Shown: piece after piece, positions 7,694-15,838 of the stretch
How positions within the stretch are numbered: position 1 is the first letter of the stretch
Layout: the number at the start of each line of letters is the position of its first letter
NCBI GenBank assembly: GCA_020047815.1
Contig: JAIFNG010000025.1
Coordinates: forward strand, 1-37,497
Length of the DNA stretch: 37,497 nucleotides
Reading direction: 5' to 3'
From: Anaerolinea sp.
GTDB taxonomy: Bacteria; Chloroflexota; Anaerolineae; Anaerolineales; Villigracilaceae
Position numbers and translations under genes: made by a program
Notes under the pieces: model-generated
Told to the model about the DNA's origin: nothing
The model's input: only the letters and a program-made list of their open reading frames with translations
Databases searched by the model: none

Positions 7694-8524
7694 ATGGAAC
7701 TACGATTAACCAGGCATTTGTGGGGGATCACTGAAGACTGGGAACAAGCTTTCCCGCGTATTCGATCCGAAGGGTACAGCGTGATCGAAACATCGATCCC
7801 TGCCCCGGAGAATCAGGCGCGGTTTCGTGAATTGCTCGACCAATATGGTTTTGACTATATCGCCATGATCTCGACCAAAGGCGGCAGTGTGGCAGAGCAT
7901 TACGATTCATTTTGCACACAAATTGAAACAAGCCGCGCATTGAAGCCGATCATCATCAACAGCCACAGTGGAAGGGATGCCTGGAGCGAAGAACAAAGCC
8001 GGGATTTTTTTGACCAGGCGTTAGCGGCTGAATCCACTCTCGACATCCCTGTCACCCATGAAACACACCGCGGACGAATATTGTTCAATCCCTGGGTTAC
8101 CCGGCGATTGATCCAACAATTCGAAAATTTACATCTGTGTTTTGACCTCAGTCATTGGGTTTGTGTGTGCGAACGTTTATTGGATACCGAGTTTGATATT
8201 ATCCAACAGTGCGCCAAACACTGCATTCATTTGCATACACGCGTTGGCTATGAACAGGGTCCACAGGTATCGGATCCGCGAGCGCCAGAGTATCAGCGTC
8301 ACCTGGAAGCCCATGAACAGTGGTGGCAGATGGTTTGGGATGCGCAAATTGCCAGCGGCCAAAAAATCAGCACCCTGACACCTGAATTCGGTCCACCAAA
8401 CTACTTACAGGCACTGCCCTATAGTAATATGCCGGTTGCAGATCTGAGGGATATCTGTAATTGGATGGCACAGCGACAGGCGGTGAATTTCGCCCAGCGC
8501 TATAACGGGAAAAGCCAGATATGA
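7694..8524 (+). CDS. Sugar phosphate isomerase/epimerase-like TIM barrel
   Basis: 276-aa protein of the xylose-isomerase-like/AP-endonuclease-2 TIM-barrel superfamily, which includes IolE, IolI and many sugar epimerases. The expected metal ligands at barrel strand ends can be seen: an acidic/histidine pair in THETHRGRI near residue 120, DLSHW near 150, HLHTRVG near 178 and a final glutamate in TPEFGPP near 233. A ribosome site AGGAGATAAAAG precedes the ATG. The last codon overlaps the next start (ATGA), so it is coupled to the DUF1638 gene. It probably acts on the sugar or cyclitol ring after demethylation, for example as an isomerase, epimerase or dehydratase. The family is too broad to name the reaction. 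Confidence 0.8.
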   Translation: MELRLTRHLWGITEDWEQAFPRIRSEGYSVIETSIPAPENQARFRELLDQYGFDYIAMISTKGGSVAEHYDSFCTQIETSRALKPIIINSHSGRDAWSEEQSRDFFDQALAAESTLDIPVTHETHRGRILFNPWVTRRLIQQFENLHLCFDLSHWVCVCERLLDTEFDIIQQCAKHCIHLHTRVGYEQGPQVSDPRAPEYQRHLEAHEQWWQMVWDAQIASGQKISTLTPEFGPPNYLQALPYSNMPVADLRDICNWMAQRQAVNFAQRYNGKSQI

Positions 8525-9243
8525 GAGCGAAGCAAAACGAGAACGAATTTTCCATGCCAAACAAACCCATCGTTATTTTGGCTTGCCAGGTTTTTCAACA
8601 CTGGCTTGAGAACCTGCTGCCAGACGGCTTTGACTCAAATATCACCTTTTTCGATTATGGGCTGCACGTCGTCCCGAAAAACCTGCGCAAGACTCTTCAA
8701 CAGGCAATAGACGGCATCGAACAACCCAGTTTGATCATATTGGGCTATGGTCTGTGTGGAAATGGATTGGATGGCATTAATGCGGGCAAACATTTTCTTC
8801 TCATCCCGCGCACCGATGATTGCATCGCAATCCTTCTTGGCTCGTATCAGGCATACCTTCGTGAAATGAAAAAAGAACCCGGTACCTATTACCTGTCCAA
8901 AGGCTGGCTTGAAGCCGGCTCAAATCCACTGGCAGAGAGCCGCAAGTACGAAGAAAAATACGGTGTGGAGACAGCCGCCTTTGTTATGGATACTCAATAT
9001 TGTCATTACCGCCGCCTGACGATGGTGGCACGTAATCAAGCAGAGTTGGAAACCTACCGTCCGCAAGCGCAGGAAATTGCTGCTTACTGCGCCCGCTGGG
9101 GAATGCGCTACGAAGAATTACTTGGATCTGACGACTATCTACAACGGCTGGTGGAAATTGCCATCGGTCTTGAACAAGCAGGGGATGAATTTGTAATTAT
9201 TCCGCCCGGGGGTACGCTAACCCAGGCTCATTTTATTCGTTGA
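8521..9243 (+). CDS. DUF1638 family protein
   Basis: 240-aa protein (229 aa if translation begins at the internal ATG 8554). The body matches DUF1638: VILACQVFQHWL at the start, the core YGLCGNGLDGI, and IPRTDDCIAILLGS, with conserved cysteines in the first two motifs and in DDC. The function of the family is unknown. From memory, members occur beside corrinoid-dependent methyltransferase genes in methanogens and acetogens, which fits this locus. The ATG at 8521 overlaps the previous stop, which favours coupling, but neither start has a strong ribosome site and the conserved part begins only after the second methionine. The cysteine and histidine content would allow metal or corrinoid binding, but this is conjecture. 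Confidence 0.75.
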   Translation: MRAKQNENEFSMPNKPIVILACQVFQHWLENLLPDGFDSNITFFDYGLHVVPKNLRKTLQQAIDGIEQPSLIILGYGLCGNGLDGINAGKHFLLIPRTDDCIAILLGSYQAYLREMKKEPGTYYLSKGWLEAGSNPLAESRKYEEKYGVETAAFVMDTQYCHYRRLTMVARNQAELETYRPQAQEIAAYCARWGMRYEELLGSDDYLQRLVEIAIGLEQAGDEFVIIPPGGTLTQAHFIR

Positions 9244-9278
9244 AATGGCTTTAGGGTCAATTTTTTAGAGAGAAAAAT

Positions 9279-10355
9279 ATGGTAAACCCTCGTGTTCAAA
9301 AAGTGGCCATCAAAGATATTGCCAGAATGTGTCATGTCTCAACTCAGACCATTTCACGAGTAATCAATAAGAGCCCTAATGTGGCGACGGAAACGCGCAA
9401 ACTTGTCGAAAAAACAATTGCCGACACGGGCTACCAACCATCTGCATTGGCGAGGAGCCTGGTGCAGAAGCGAAGTTATACATTTGGAGTGATCATTGCC
9501 GGGTTGAAATATGTAGGCGTTTCACAGACACTCAATGGCATTACCGAACAATGCGAAGCCTCAAATTACACATTGTTAATTAAAGAACTGCCGCATTTCA
9601 ACTCGTCAAATATCGTGTCATTAATTGGATCCTTGATTGCACATCATGTGGAAGGCATTATCTTTGCTGCGCCCGAAATCAATGATAATGTTTCCCTGGT
9701 ACAGACCTGCCTGCCTTCGTTTTGTCCGCCGATCATTTTTTTAAAGAGCCACACGAATCCCGCCTACCCCACCATCAGCATCGATAACTCTGGCGGTGCG
9801 CGTAAAGCAGTGGAATATTTGTTGTCGTTGGGCAGGCGCAGGATTGGATTTATCAGCGGGCCGTTGGAATGGCTTGAAGCCCGACAGCGTAAACAAGGCT
9901 GGGAAATTGCGCTCAAAGCAGCTGGAGAAGAGGTGTCAGATCAGTATTGGGTGCAAGGCAACTGGTCTTCCTCGAGTGGAGAATCGGCCTTTGCTGAGCT
10001 AATCCAGAAATATCCCCAAATGAACGCTGTATTTGCAAGTAATGACCAGATGGCTTTGGGCGTATTGCATTATGCCAATGCCCACGGGATTCATGTGCCA
10101 ATTGATTTGGCCGTAGTGGGATTTGATGATATGGCAGAAGCGGCTCATTTTAGCCCATCCCTAACTACAGTCAAGCACCCCCTGCGTGAACTGGGGATTT
10201 TTGCAGTCAAAACCTTGTTGGCACAGATCGAAGGAACCGCAGCAGACCACATTGAAAATACGACCATCCTGCAGACGGATCTGGTGATACGCGATAGTAC
10301 TTCTCTGCCGCTGAGTTTGATTCAAGGAGAAAATAAAGTATGTCAGACGATGTAA
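9279..10355 (+). CDS. LacI-family transcriptional regulator
   Basis: 358-aa LacI/GalR regulator. Residues about 8-55 are the helix-turn-helix and hinge: the AIKDIARMCHVSTQTISRVI segment, then NVATETR, and TGYQPSALARSL, which inserts in the DNA minor groove. Residues 65-345 are a periplasmic-binding-protein-like effector domain, with FGVII near residue 69 and the late AVVGFDDM and TTVKHP segments typical of the family. It sits inside the catabolic operon and its last 16 bases overlap the start of the DUF5107 gene, so it probably controls the locus in response to the imported sugar or a product. A weak AGAGAG ribosome site precedes the ATG. I found no convincing LacI-type palindromic operator in the short gaps of the locus. 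The operator may lie upstream of the window. Confidence 0.92.
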   Translation: MVNPRVQKVAIKDIARMCHVSTQTISRVINKSPNVATETRKLVEKTIADTGYQPSALARSLVQKRSYTFGVIIAGLKYVGVSQTLNGITEQCEASNYTLLIKELPHFNSSNIVSLIGSLIAHHVEGIIFAAPEINDNVSLVQTCLPSFCPPIIFLKSHTNPAYPTISIDNSGGARKAVEYLLSLGRRRIGFISGPLEWLEARQRKQGWEIALKAAGEEVSDQYWVQGNWSSSSGESAFAELIQKYPQMNAVFASNDQMALGVLHYANAHGIHVPIDLAVVGFDDMAEAAHFSPSLTTVKHPLRELGIFAVKTLLAQIEGTAADHIENTTILQTDLVIRDSTSLPLSLIQGENKVCQTM

Positions 10356-13300
10356 AGGCCTGGGCAGAAATCGTTACCATCCCCACTTACAAAATTGGCG
10401 CACCCAATAAAAACCCAATGTTCCTTGAAAAGCGGGTATATCAGGGCAGCAGTGGATCTGTCTATCCGCATGCAGTGATCGACCGCGTATTCGATGAGAA
10501 AGAGGATAAAGAATATACCGCCCTGTATCTCGAAAACAGCTACCTCAAGATCATGATCCTGCCAGAGATCGGCGGACGTGTACAAATGGCTCTTGACAAG
10601 ACCAATGGCTATCATTTCGTTTATTACAACCATGTGATTAAGCCTGCGTTGGTGGGCCTGGCAGGTCCGTGGATCTCAGGCGGCATCGAGTTTAATTGGC
10701 CTCAACACCATCGCCCCAGTACGTTTGACCCATTGGACTGGCGGATCGAAACACATGAGGACGGAAGTAAAACTGTATGGTGTTCAGAGATCGAAAAAAT
10801 GTTTCGCACCAAAGGCATGCACGGTTTCACGCTCCACCCCGACCGTGCGTATCTTGAAATTCGCGTCCGCCTTTACAATCGCACTTCCGAACCGCAAACC
10901 TTTCTATGGTGGGCAAACCCTGCAGTATCCGTTCACGACGAGTACCAGTCCGTTTTTCCGCCAGATGTTCATGCAGTGATGGATCATGGCAAGCGTGACG
11001 TATCCAGTTTCCCGATTGCCACAGACACGTACTATAAAGTAAATTATGCCCCCGGCACCGACATCAGCCGTTATAAGAATATCCCCGTTCCAACCTCGTA
11101 CATGGCATATCATTCCGATTTTGATTTTATGGGTGATTATGACCACCGCGCTGAGGCCGGCATGTTACACATCGCCAATCATAATGTAGTCCCCGGCAAG
11201 AAGCAATGGACATGGGGCAATGGCGAATTTGGTCAGGCATGGGACAGGCAACTGACTGACGAAGACGGTCCCTACATCGAGTTGATGTGCGGAGGCTACA
11301 CTGACAACCAACCCGATTTCTCATGGATACAGCCCGGTGAGGAAAAATCCTTCACTCAAATATTTATGCCTTATAAAAAAATTGGCCCGGCGTGCAATGC
11401 AAACGAACACGCCGCGCTCAGTCTGGAAGTAAAAAACAACACAGCCAAATTTGGCGTTTACACATCTGCACTCTGCACAGCGACTGTGAAGCTGACCTGC
11501 AAGGGGCAGACCCTGTACGAAAAATCAGCAACACTCGACCCGGAACATACACTCCTTGAAAGTATCGTTCTACCCACTGAAACCAAGCCTCAGGATGTGT
11601 CTCTTAAGATTTTCGCTGAAAACTCCCTTTTACTGGCGTACACTCCAGTGTCTGACGAAAAACCTGAAATTCCAGCGCCCGCCAGCCCAGCCCGGGCGCC
11701 AGAAGAGATTGAGAGCATTGAAGAGTTATTTCTAAATGGACTACATCTCGAACAATATCGCCACGCCACTTATGAACCAGAACCGTATTATCTCGAAGCC
11801 CTCCGGCGCGACCCTGGCGAAAGCCGCTGTAACAATGCCATGGGCCTGGTGCTTTATCGGCGTGGAAAATTCATGGAAGCCGAGGCATACTTTCGCAAGG
11901 CGATTCTGCGCCTGACCACGCGTAACCCAAATCCATATGACGGCGAGCCATTTTACAACCTGGGCTTGACCCTCACAATGCAGGCCCGTTACGACGAAGC
12001 CTTTGAGACATTTCACAAAGCGGTCTGGAATGCGGCGTGGCAGGATGCCGCTTATTTTGAACTCGCATGTCTGACCAGCCGAAAAGGGGATTTTACACAG
12101 GCGCTCGATCATGTTGACCGCGCCCTACATCGAAACGGACGTCATCACAAAGCGCGTCATCTCAAGATTGGATTACTGCGCCGGACTGGACAGGTGGATG
12201 CTGCCCGCCTCGAATCGACCCGCAGCCTGATGGCAGACCCGATGGAGTATGGCGCATGCTGGGAGCGTTTCCTCCTGGATGGCGATCTCACTTTTGAGAA
12301 AATCGTCCGCCAAAAAGTCACCACGTATATTGAACTGGCTCTCGATTATGCCCATGCAGGCTTATTTGATGAATCGATTAAACTGCTTGAACAAGTCCCG
12401 TCTGACCCAATGGCAGCATATACCCTCGGCTGGGTACTAAGTCAATCGGGACAGAATCAGGCTGCGGCCGAGATGTATCATCGCGCCTCCTCTTTACCAA
12501 GTGACTATTGTTTTCCAAACCGTCTCGAAGATGTGAACATTCTTACAGCCGCGCAACGTGCAAATCCACAGGATGCCCGTGCTCCCTATTATCTTGGAAA
12601 TTTCTGGTACGCCCACCGCCGCTATGAAGAGGCGATTGCCAATTGGGAAAGCTCGCGAAAACTTGATCCGGATTTCCCCACCGTGCATCGAAATTTAGGA
12701 CTTGTCTACTTCAACAAACGCAATGACCCACAACAAGCGCTGACTTGTTTTGAAACGGCTTTCACACTGAACCCGGCTGATGCGCGGGTATTCTTTGAGC
12801 TTGACCAACTCTACAAACAACTTAACCGCACACCAGCCGAGCGTCTGGTTGTTTTACAGAAGCATCTTGATCTGGTGGAAGAGCGTGACGATCTTGCAAT
12901 CGAATACATCTCTTTACTCAATCTACAAGGCCGTTCATCTGATGCATACCAATACTTGATGCAGCGCAACTTTCATCCGTGGGAAGGCGGTGAGGGAAAG
13001 GTTAGCAGGCAGTACATCACCAGTCTGGTGGAAAGAGCCAGAACGGCATTGGCAGGTGGAAAAGCTCATCAGGCAATTGACCTGTTGATGCAGGCGCAAA
13101 CGTATCCGCATAACCTGGGTGAAGGAAAATTATATGGAGCGCAAGAAAATGATATTTTGTACCATCTTGGCTGCGCCCATGAAGCACTTGGAGAACATGA
13201 ATATGCCCGCCAATATTTTGAACGCGCGGCGACCGGGCTAAGCGAACCAACTTCCGCAATGTTCTACAACGACCAACCGCCCGAAATGATTTTCTATCAG

Positions 13301-13615
13301 GGATTGTCCAATCAAAAACTGGGGCGCACCGCTGCAGCGCTGGTCATCTTCAATAGACTGGTGAACTATGGAGAGACTCACATTAACGATAATGTCAGGA
13401 TCGATTATTTTGCGGTCTCACTGCCCGACTTCCTTGTGTTTGAGAAGGACCCCAACCTCATTAACCGCGCACATTGTCATTACATGATGGCATTGGGCTA
13501 TATGGGTTTGGGAAATACACCGGCAGCCCGGCAACAATTTACCGAAGTCCTGGCTCTTGACGCAAATCATTCCGGTGCACTCACCCATCGTTCCTTTTTG
13601 CCGGATAATGATTAA
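10340..13615 (+). CDS. DUF5107 domain-TPR repeat protein
   Basis: 1091-aa protein without visible signal peptide or membrane helix. Residues about 1-350 are DUF5107, a mutarotase-like beta-sandwich family, with RVYQGSSG, LPEIGGRVQ, GGIEFNWPQHHRPS, WWANPAV, FPPDVHAVMDHGKRDVS and KKQWTWG. After a linker near residues 440-455, residues about 457-1085 are tetratricopeptide-like repeats (AMGLVLYRRGKFMEAEAYF, PFYNLGLTLTMQARYDEA, YYLGNFWYAHRRYEEAI). The ATG lies 16 nt inside lacI and has AAGGAG at 10324-10329, so the two are coupled. DUF5107-TPR proteins are common in sugar-utilisation loci, but their activity is not established. Carbohydrate binding or processing by the N-terminus with TPR-mediated assembly is a reasonable inference. 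Confidence 0.85.
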   Translation: MSDDVKAWAEIVTIPTYKIGAPNKNPMFLEKRVYQGSSGSVYPHAVIDRVFDEKEDKEYTALYLENSYLKIMILPEIGGRVQMALDKTNGYHFVYYNHVIKPALVGLAGPWISGGIEFNWPQHHRPSTFDPLDWRIETHEDGSKTVWCSEIEKMFRTKGMHGFTLHPDRAYLEIRVRLYNRTSEPQTFLWWANPAVSVHDEYQSVFPPDVHAVMDHGKRDVSSFPIATDTYYKVNYAPGTDISRYKNIPVPTSYMAYHSDFDFMGDYDHRAEAGMLHIANHNVVPGKKQWTWGNGEFGQAWDRQLTDEDGPYIELMCGGYTDNQPDFSWIQPGEEKSFTQIFMPYKKIGPACNANEHAALSLEVKNNTAKFGVYTSALCTATVKLTCKGQTLYEKSATLDPEHTLLESIVLPTETKPQDVSLKIFAENSLLLAYTPVSDEKPEIPAPASPARAPEEIESIEELFLNGLHLEQYRHATYEPEPYYLEALRRDPGESRCNNAMGLVLYRRGKFMEAEAYFRKAILRLTTRNPNPYDGEPFYNLGLTLTMQARYDEAFETFHKAVWNAAWQDAAYFELACLTSRKGDFTQALDHVDRALHRNGRHHKARHLKIGLLRRTGQVDAARLESTRSLMADPMEYGACWERFLLDGDLTFEKIVRQKVTTYIELALDYAHAGLFDESIKLLEQVPSDPMAAYTLGWVLSQSGQNQAAAEMYHRASSLPSDYCFPNRLEDVNILTAAQRANPQDARAPYYLGNFWYAHRRYEEAIANWESSRKLDPDFPTVHRNLGLVYFNKRNDPQQALTCFETAFTLNPADARVFFELDQLYKQLNRTPAERLVVLQKHLDLVEERDDLAIEYISLLNLQGRSSDAYQYLMQRNFHPWEGGEGKVSRQYITSLVERARTALAGGKAHQAIDLLMQAQTYPHNLGEGKLYGAQENDILYHLGCAHEALGEHEYARQYFERAATGLSEPTSAMFYNDQPPEMIFYQGLSNQKLGRTAAALVIFNRLVNYGETHINDNVRIDYFAVSLPDFLVFEKDPNLINRAHCHYMMALGYMGLGNTPAARQQFTEVLALDANHSGALTHRSFLPDND

Positions 13616-13729
13616 GCAAGAACCCTGCAATTCTAAAATGACGACCTCTGCCTGGTATCAATTGGTTCATTGCAAAGAACACTATCTCACGAATACTGAA
13701 ACGATCAAGCACCACATGTAAGACCTGTC

Positions 13730-13765
13730 CTTCCAGAGCAAGCGACCTGCATGCCGTTCTGGAAG
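13730..13765. other. Inverted repeat between convergent genes
   Basis: CTTCCAGA (13730-13737) and TCTGGAAG (13758-13765) form a perfect 8-bp stem with a 20-nt loop. It lies in the 210-bp gap between the DUF5107-TPR gene (+) and the VIT gene (-), where a terminator is expected. No T tract follows it, so termination is only a possibility. The rest of the gap shows nothing I recognise. Confidence 0.35.
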
Positions 13766-13825
13766 TATTATGAAAAATTTATAATGGGCACAGATTTAAT
13801 GATCGAAACTTCCGTTACGATTGTA

Positions 13826-14632
13826 TTAGCCGCCAATTCCCTTCAACAGCGCGCCGACAACGTACGCCACGCCCGCCGCCAGCCCGCCGACGATCAGCAT
13901 TTCCAGGCCGCTGCGGATGGGATTGAGTTTGGTAACCAGCACTTTTGATGCGCCCAGGCCAAAGAGAGCCAGGGCCGATAGTCCGATGGAAATGGGGAAT
14001 GCCGCCTCAGAAGAAATCGGCAGCGCCAGCCCAAGCAGGTAGATGATCAATGGAACCGCACCCGCTATGACGAATGACACAAACGTCACCAGCCCGTTGA
14101 CGAGAGGGTTACTCTCATCCTCCAGCATGCCTAATTCATCCAACATCATGGCTTTCACCCAGCGTTGCGGCTCGCCGCTTTGGATTTCGACCAATTTATG
14201 CGCTTCATCCGCTGAATAACCACGCTTCAGATAGACCTCAAGTAACTCGGCACGTTCGCCATCGGGGAAATGTTCCACCTCCCACGCTTCGCGCTCCCAT
14301 TCCTTGCGATAATATTCATGCTCACTTTTGGTCGAGAGGTACGCGCCTGTTGCCATGGAAAAGCCGTCAGCAAAAAGGTTGGCCAGTCCGAGGATGAGAA
14401 TGACAGGCGTGCCAAGTTGTGCACCTGCCACGCCGCTGACTACCGCAAACGTGGTAATGATGCCGTCCAGACCGCCGTAAACCATCTCACCAAGATATTG
14501 GCTCTCTACGCCGCCGTGTTCCTCCGCCGCCTGTGAGATGGATTTGTGAGTATGGGCATGGGCGGAAGCCTGCTTATCGCCCTGCTTAAAAGCCTTGCGC
14601 GCTTCTTCGAGTCGTTTGGATGGTCCTGTCAT
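13826..14632 (-). CDS. VIT1/CCC1-family transporter, with linker domain
   Basis: 268-aa membrane protein of the VIT1/CCC1 family, whose members move Fe(II) or Mn(II). The first family segment, LGEMVYGGLDGIITTFAVVSG (residues about 47-67), contains the conserved GxxDGxxT pattern. The second helix has the FADGFSMATGAYLSTKSE pattern. A charged cytosolic insert of about 60 residues (REAWEVEHFP, ELLEVYLKRG, EPQRWVKAMM) follows and corresponds to the metal-binding domain of plant VIT1. Three more hydrophobic helices fill residues 170-265. The first 35 residues are polar and lysine-rich, with histidines (HAHTHK). The gene is downstream in an operon with the related gene at 14647-15387, with a 14-nt gap holding AAAAGGAG. 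The likely role is iron or manganese export or storage transport. Confidence 0.85.
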   Translation of the reverse strand: MTGPSKRLEEARKAFKQGDKQASAHAHTHKSISQAAEEHGGVESQYLGEMVYGGLDGIITTFAVVSGVAGAQLGTPVILILGLANLFADGFSMATGAYLSTKSEHEYYRKEWEREAWEVEHFPDGERAELLEVYLKRGYSADEAHKLVEIQSGEPQRWVKAMMLDELGMLEDESNPLVNGLVTFVSFVIAGAVPLIIYLLGLALPISSEAAFPISIGLSALALFGLGASKVLVTKLNPIRSGLEMLIVGGLAAGVAYVVGALLKGIGG

Positions 14633-14646
14633 TGATTGATCTCCTT

Positions 14647-15387
14647 TTACGGCACTGCCGGAACCTTAAGCAGGAACCCTACCAGATAACCAGCCAGTGC
14701 GCTAACGGTCCCGATCACTGCCATTTCAAGCCCACTCTTAACGGGTTTGCCAACGGTCACACGGGCTTTATATGCCCCGATGGCAAACAGCGTCAATGCA
14801 GTGACCAGCACTGACAACCACATGCTTACCTGAACAGACAATAACATAAATGGGAATAACGGTACAAGCGAACCAACGATCGCTGAAAAGCCTACAATCA
14901 AGGCGGCACGAAATGCGGATTTTCGATCCACTGGCGAGAGTTTATGTTCCTCCGCCATCATCACTGCCACCCACACATCTCGATTGGCTGTAATGGTCGA
15001 CACGATGCGCTCAAGCAATTCTCCCTTGAAGCCCTTGCTTTCATAAATATCATGGACCTCTTTTATCTCAAGGTTGGGCGCTTCGATAACATGCCGATAT
15101 TCGCGCTCACGTTCGCTTTGATACAAGTCCGCATCAGCCAAAGTGGTGGTATATGCCACCGCACCCATCGAAATGGATTCGGCAAAAGTGGTGGCAAGCC
15201 CCGCCACCAAAACAATATGCGCGTCATTCGTGGCGACGGCAATGCCCAGGGCAACCCCGAGCACATTCACCAGACCGTCCTGTGCGCCCAAAATAAAATC
15301 AGAAAGACCCATTGCCCCTTTATGGGGGTCGGTCTGAATATGATGCATAACTTCATTTATCAGTTCGTCGTGCGTAGCGGTTTTCAT
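14647..15387 (-). CDS. VIT1/CCC1-family transporter
   Basis: 246-aa paralogue of the neighbouring VIT-type gene. The N-terminus carries LSDFILGAQDGLVNVLGVALG (the conserved G..DG element), then TTFAESISMGAVAYTTT in helix 2. An insert of charged helices (EREREYRHVIEAPNLEIKEV) lies near residues 90-150 with several glutamates that could bind metal, and three hydrophobic helices end the protein. The start has TGAGGATC upstream. The two paralogues are only moderately similar, so this is an old duplication or a deliberate pair, possibly working as a heterodimer because VIT1 proteins are dimers. The substrate is likely Fe(II) or Mn(II). Confidence 0.85.
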   Translation of the reverse strand: MKTATHDELINEVMHHIQTDPHKGAMGLSDFILGAQDGLVNVLGVALGIAVATNDAHIVLVAGLATTFAESISMGAVAYTTTLADADLYQSEREREYRHVIEAPNLEIKEVHDIYESKGFKGELLERIVSTITANRDVWVAVMMAEEHKLSPVDRKSAFRAALIVGFSAIVGSLVPLFPFMLLSVQVSMWLSVLVTALTLFAIGAYKARVTVGKPVKSGLEMAVIGTVSALAGYLVGFLLKVPAVP

Positions 15388-15562
15388 TCTTTTTTGATCC
15401 TCACATATATTGCTTGGTCATGGCTTGGGTTGCCAATTCCAGATCTTAATCCCATGAAAGAGAGGGTATTGTCAGTACTTCACGAAAGCGTAAAACAAGG
15501 TTGATGTTGAACGACCTCAGTCGAGTCCCATAAACATACAATCGCACGACTGAGAAGAAGCG

Positions 15563-15829
15563 CTAAGCGGCGCAGAGATAACCAAAAACGTTTTGGACCT
15601 TGTAATGGATGCTTGAGGTAGCATAGCCATGAAAATGGGTTGTCCCGGATTTCGGCATCCCGCGCACAATTTCTTTCGTGTCTTCATAAGGTTTCCCATG
15701 ATATGGGATTAGTGTCAGGTCAACCGCAATGTTCAAGTCTCGCTTGCATTTCCAGATACTCGGATGCAGTTGTTGGCGAAACATCCTGTTCAGCATCCTT
15801 TGCACCCCGATCCGGTCTGGAACTACTGA
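15563..15829 (-). pseudogene. Transposase fragment (degenerate)
   Basis: The 451-bp gap 15388-15838 contains one recognisable remnant. Its frame is open on - from 15829 to the TAG at 15563. It includes AVDLTLIPYHGKPYEDTKEI, then an SGTTHFHGYATSSI segment. This pattern (DLT.IPYYG, GT..F.GYAT) belongs to DDE transposases of insertion sequences. Homology stops at about 15610, where the sequence runs into unrelated residues, and no N-terminal domain remains, so both ends are lost. An 8-bp inverted repeat, CTCAGTCG (15516-15523) with CGACTGAG (15547-15554), lies beyond its 3' side. The rest of the gap upstream of the VIT pair shows only the ribosome site of that gene. Confidence 0.7.
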
Positions 15830-15838
15830 TTATGCCCA

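Noticed and set aside
13751..13948. 65-aa open frame on + overlapping the VIT gene end
   Set aside because: No ribosome site, no family match, and most of it is antisense to a clear membrane protein gene.
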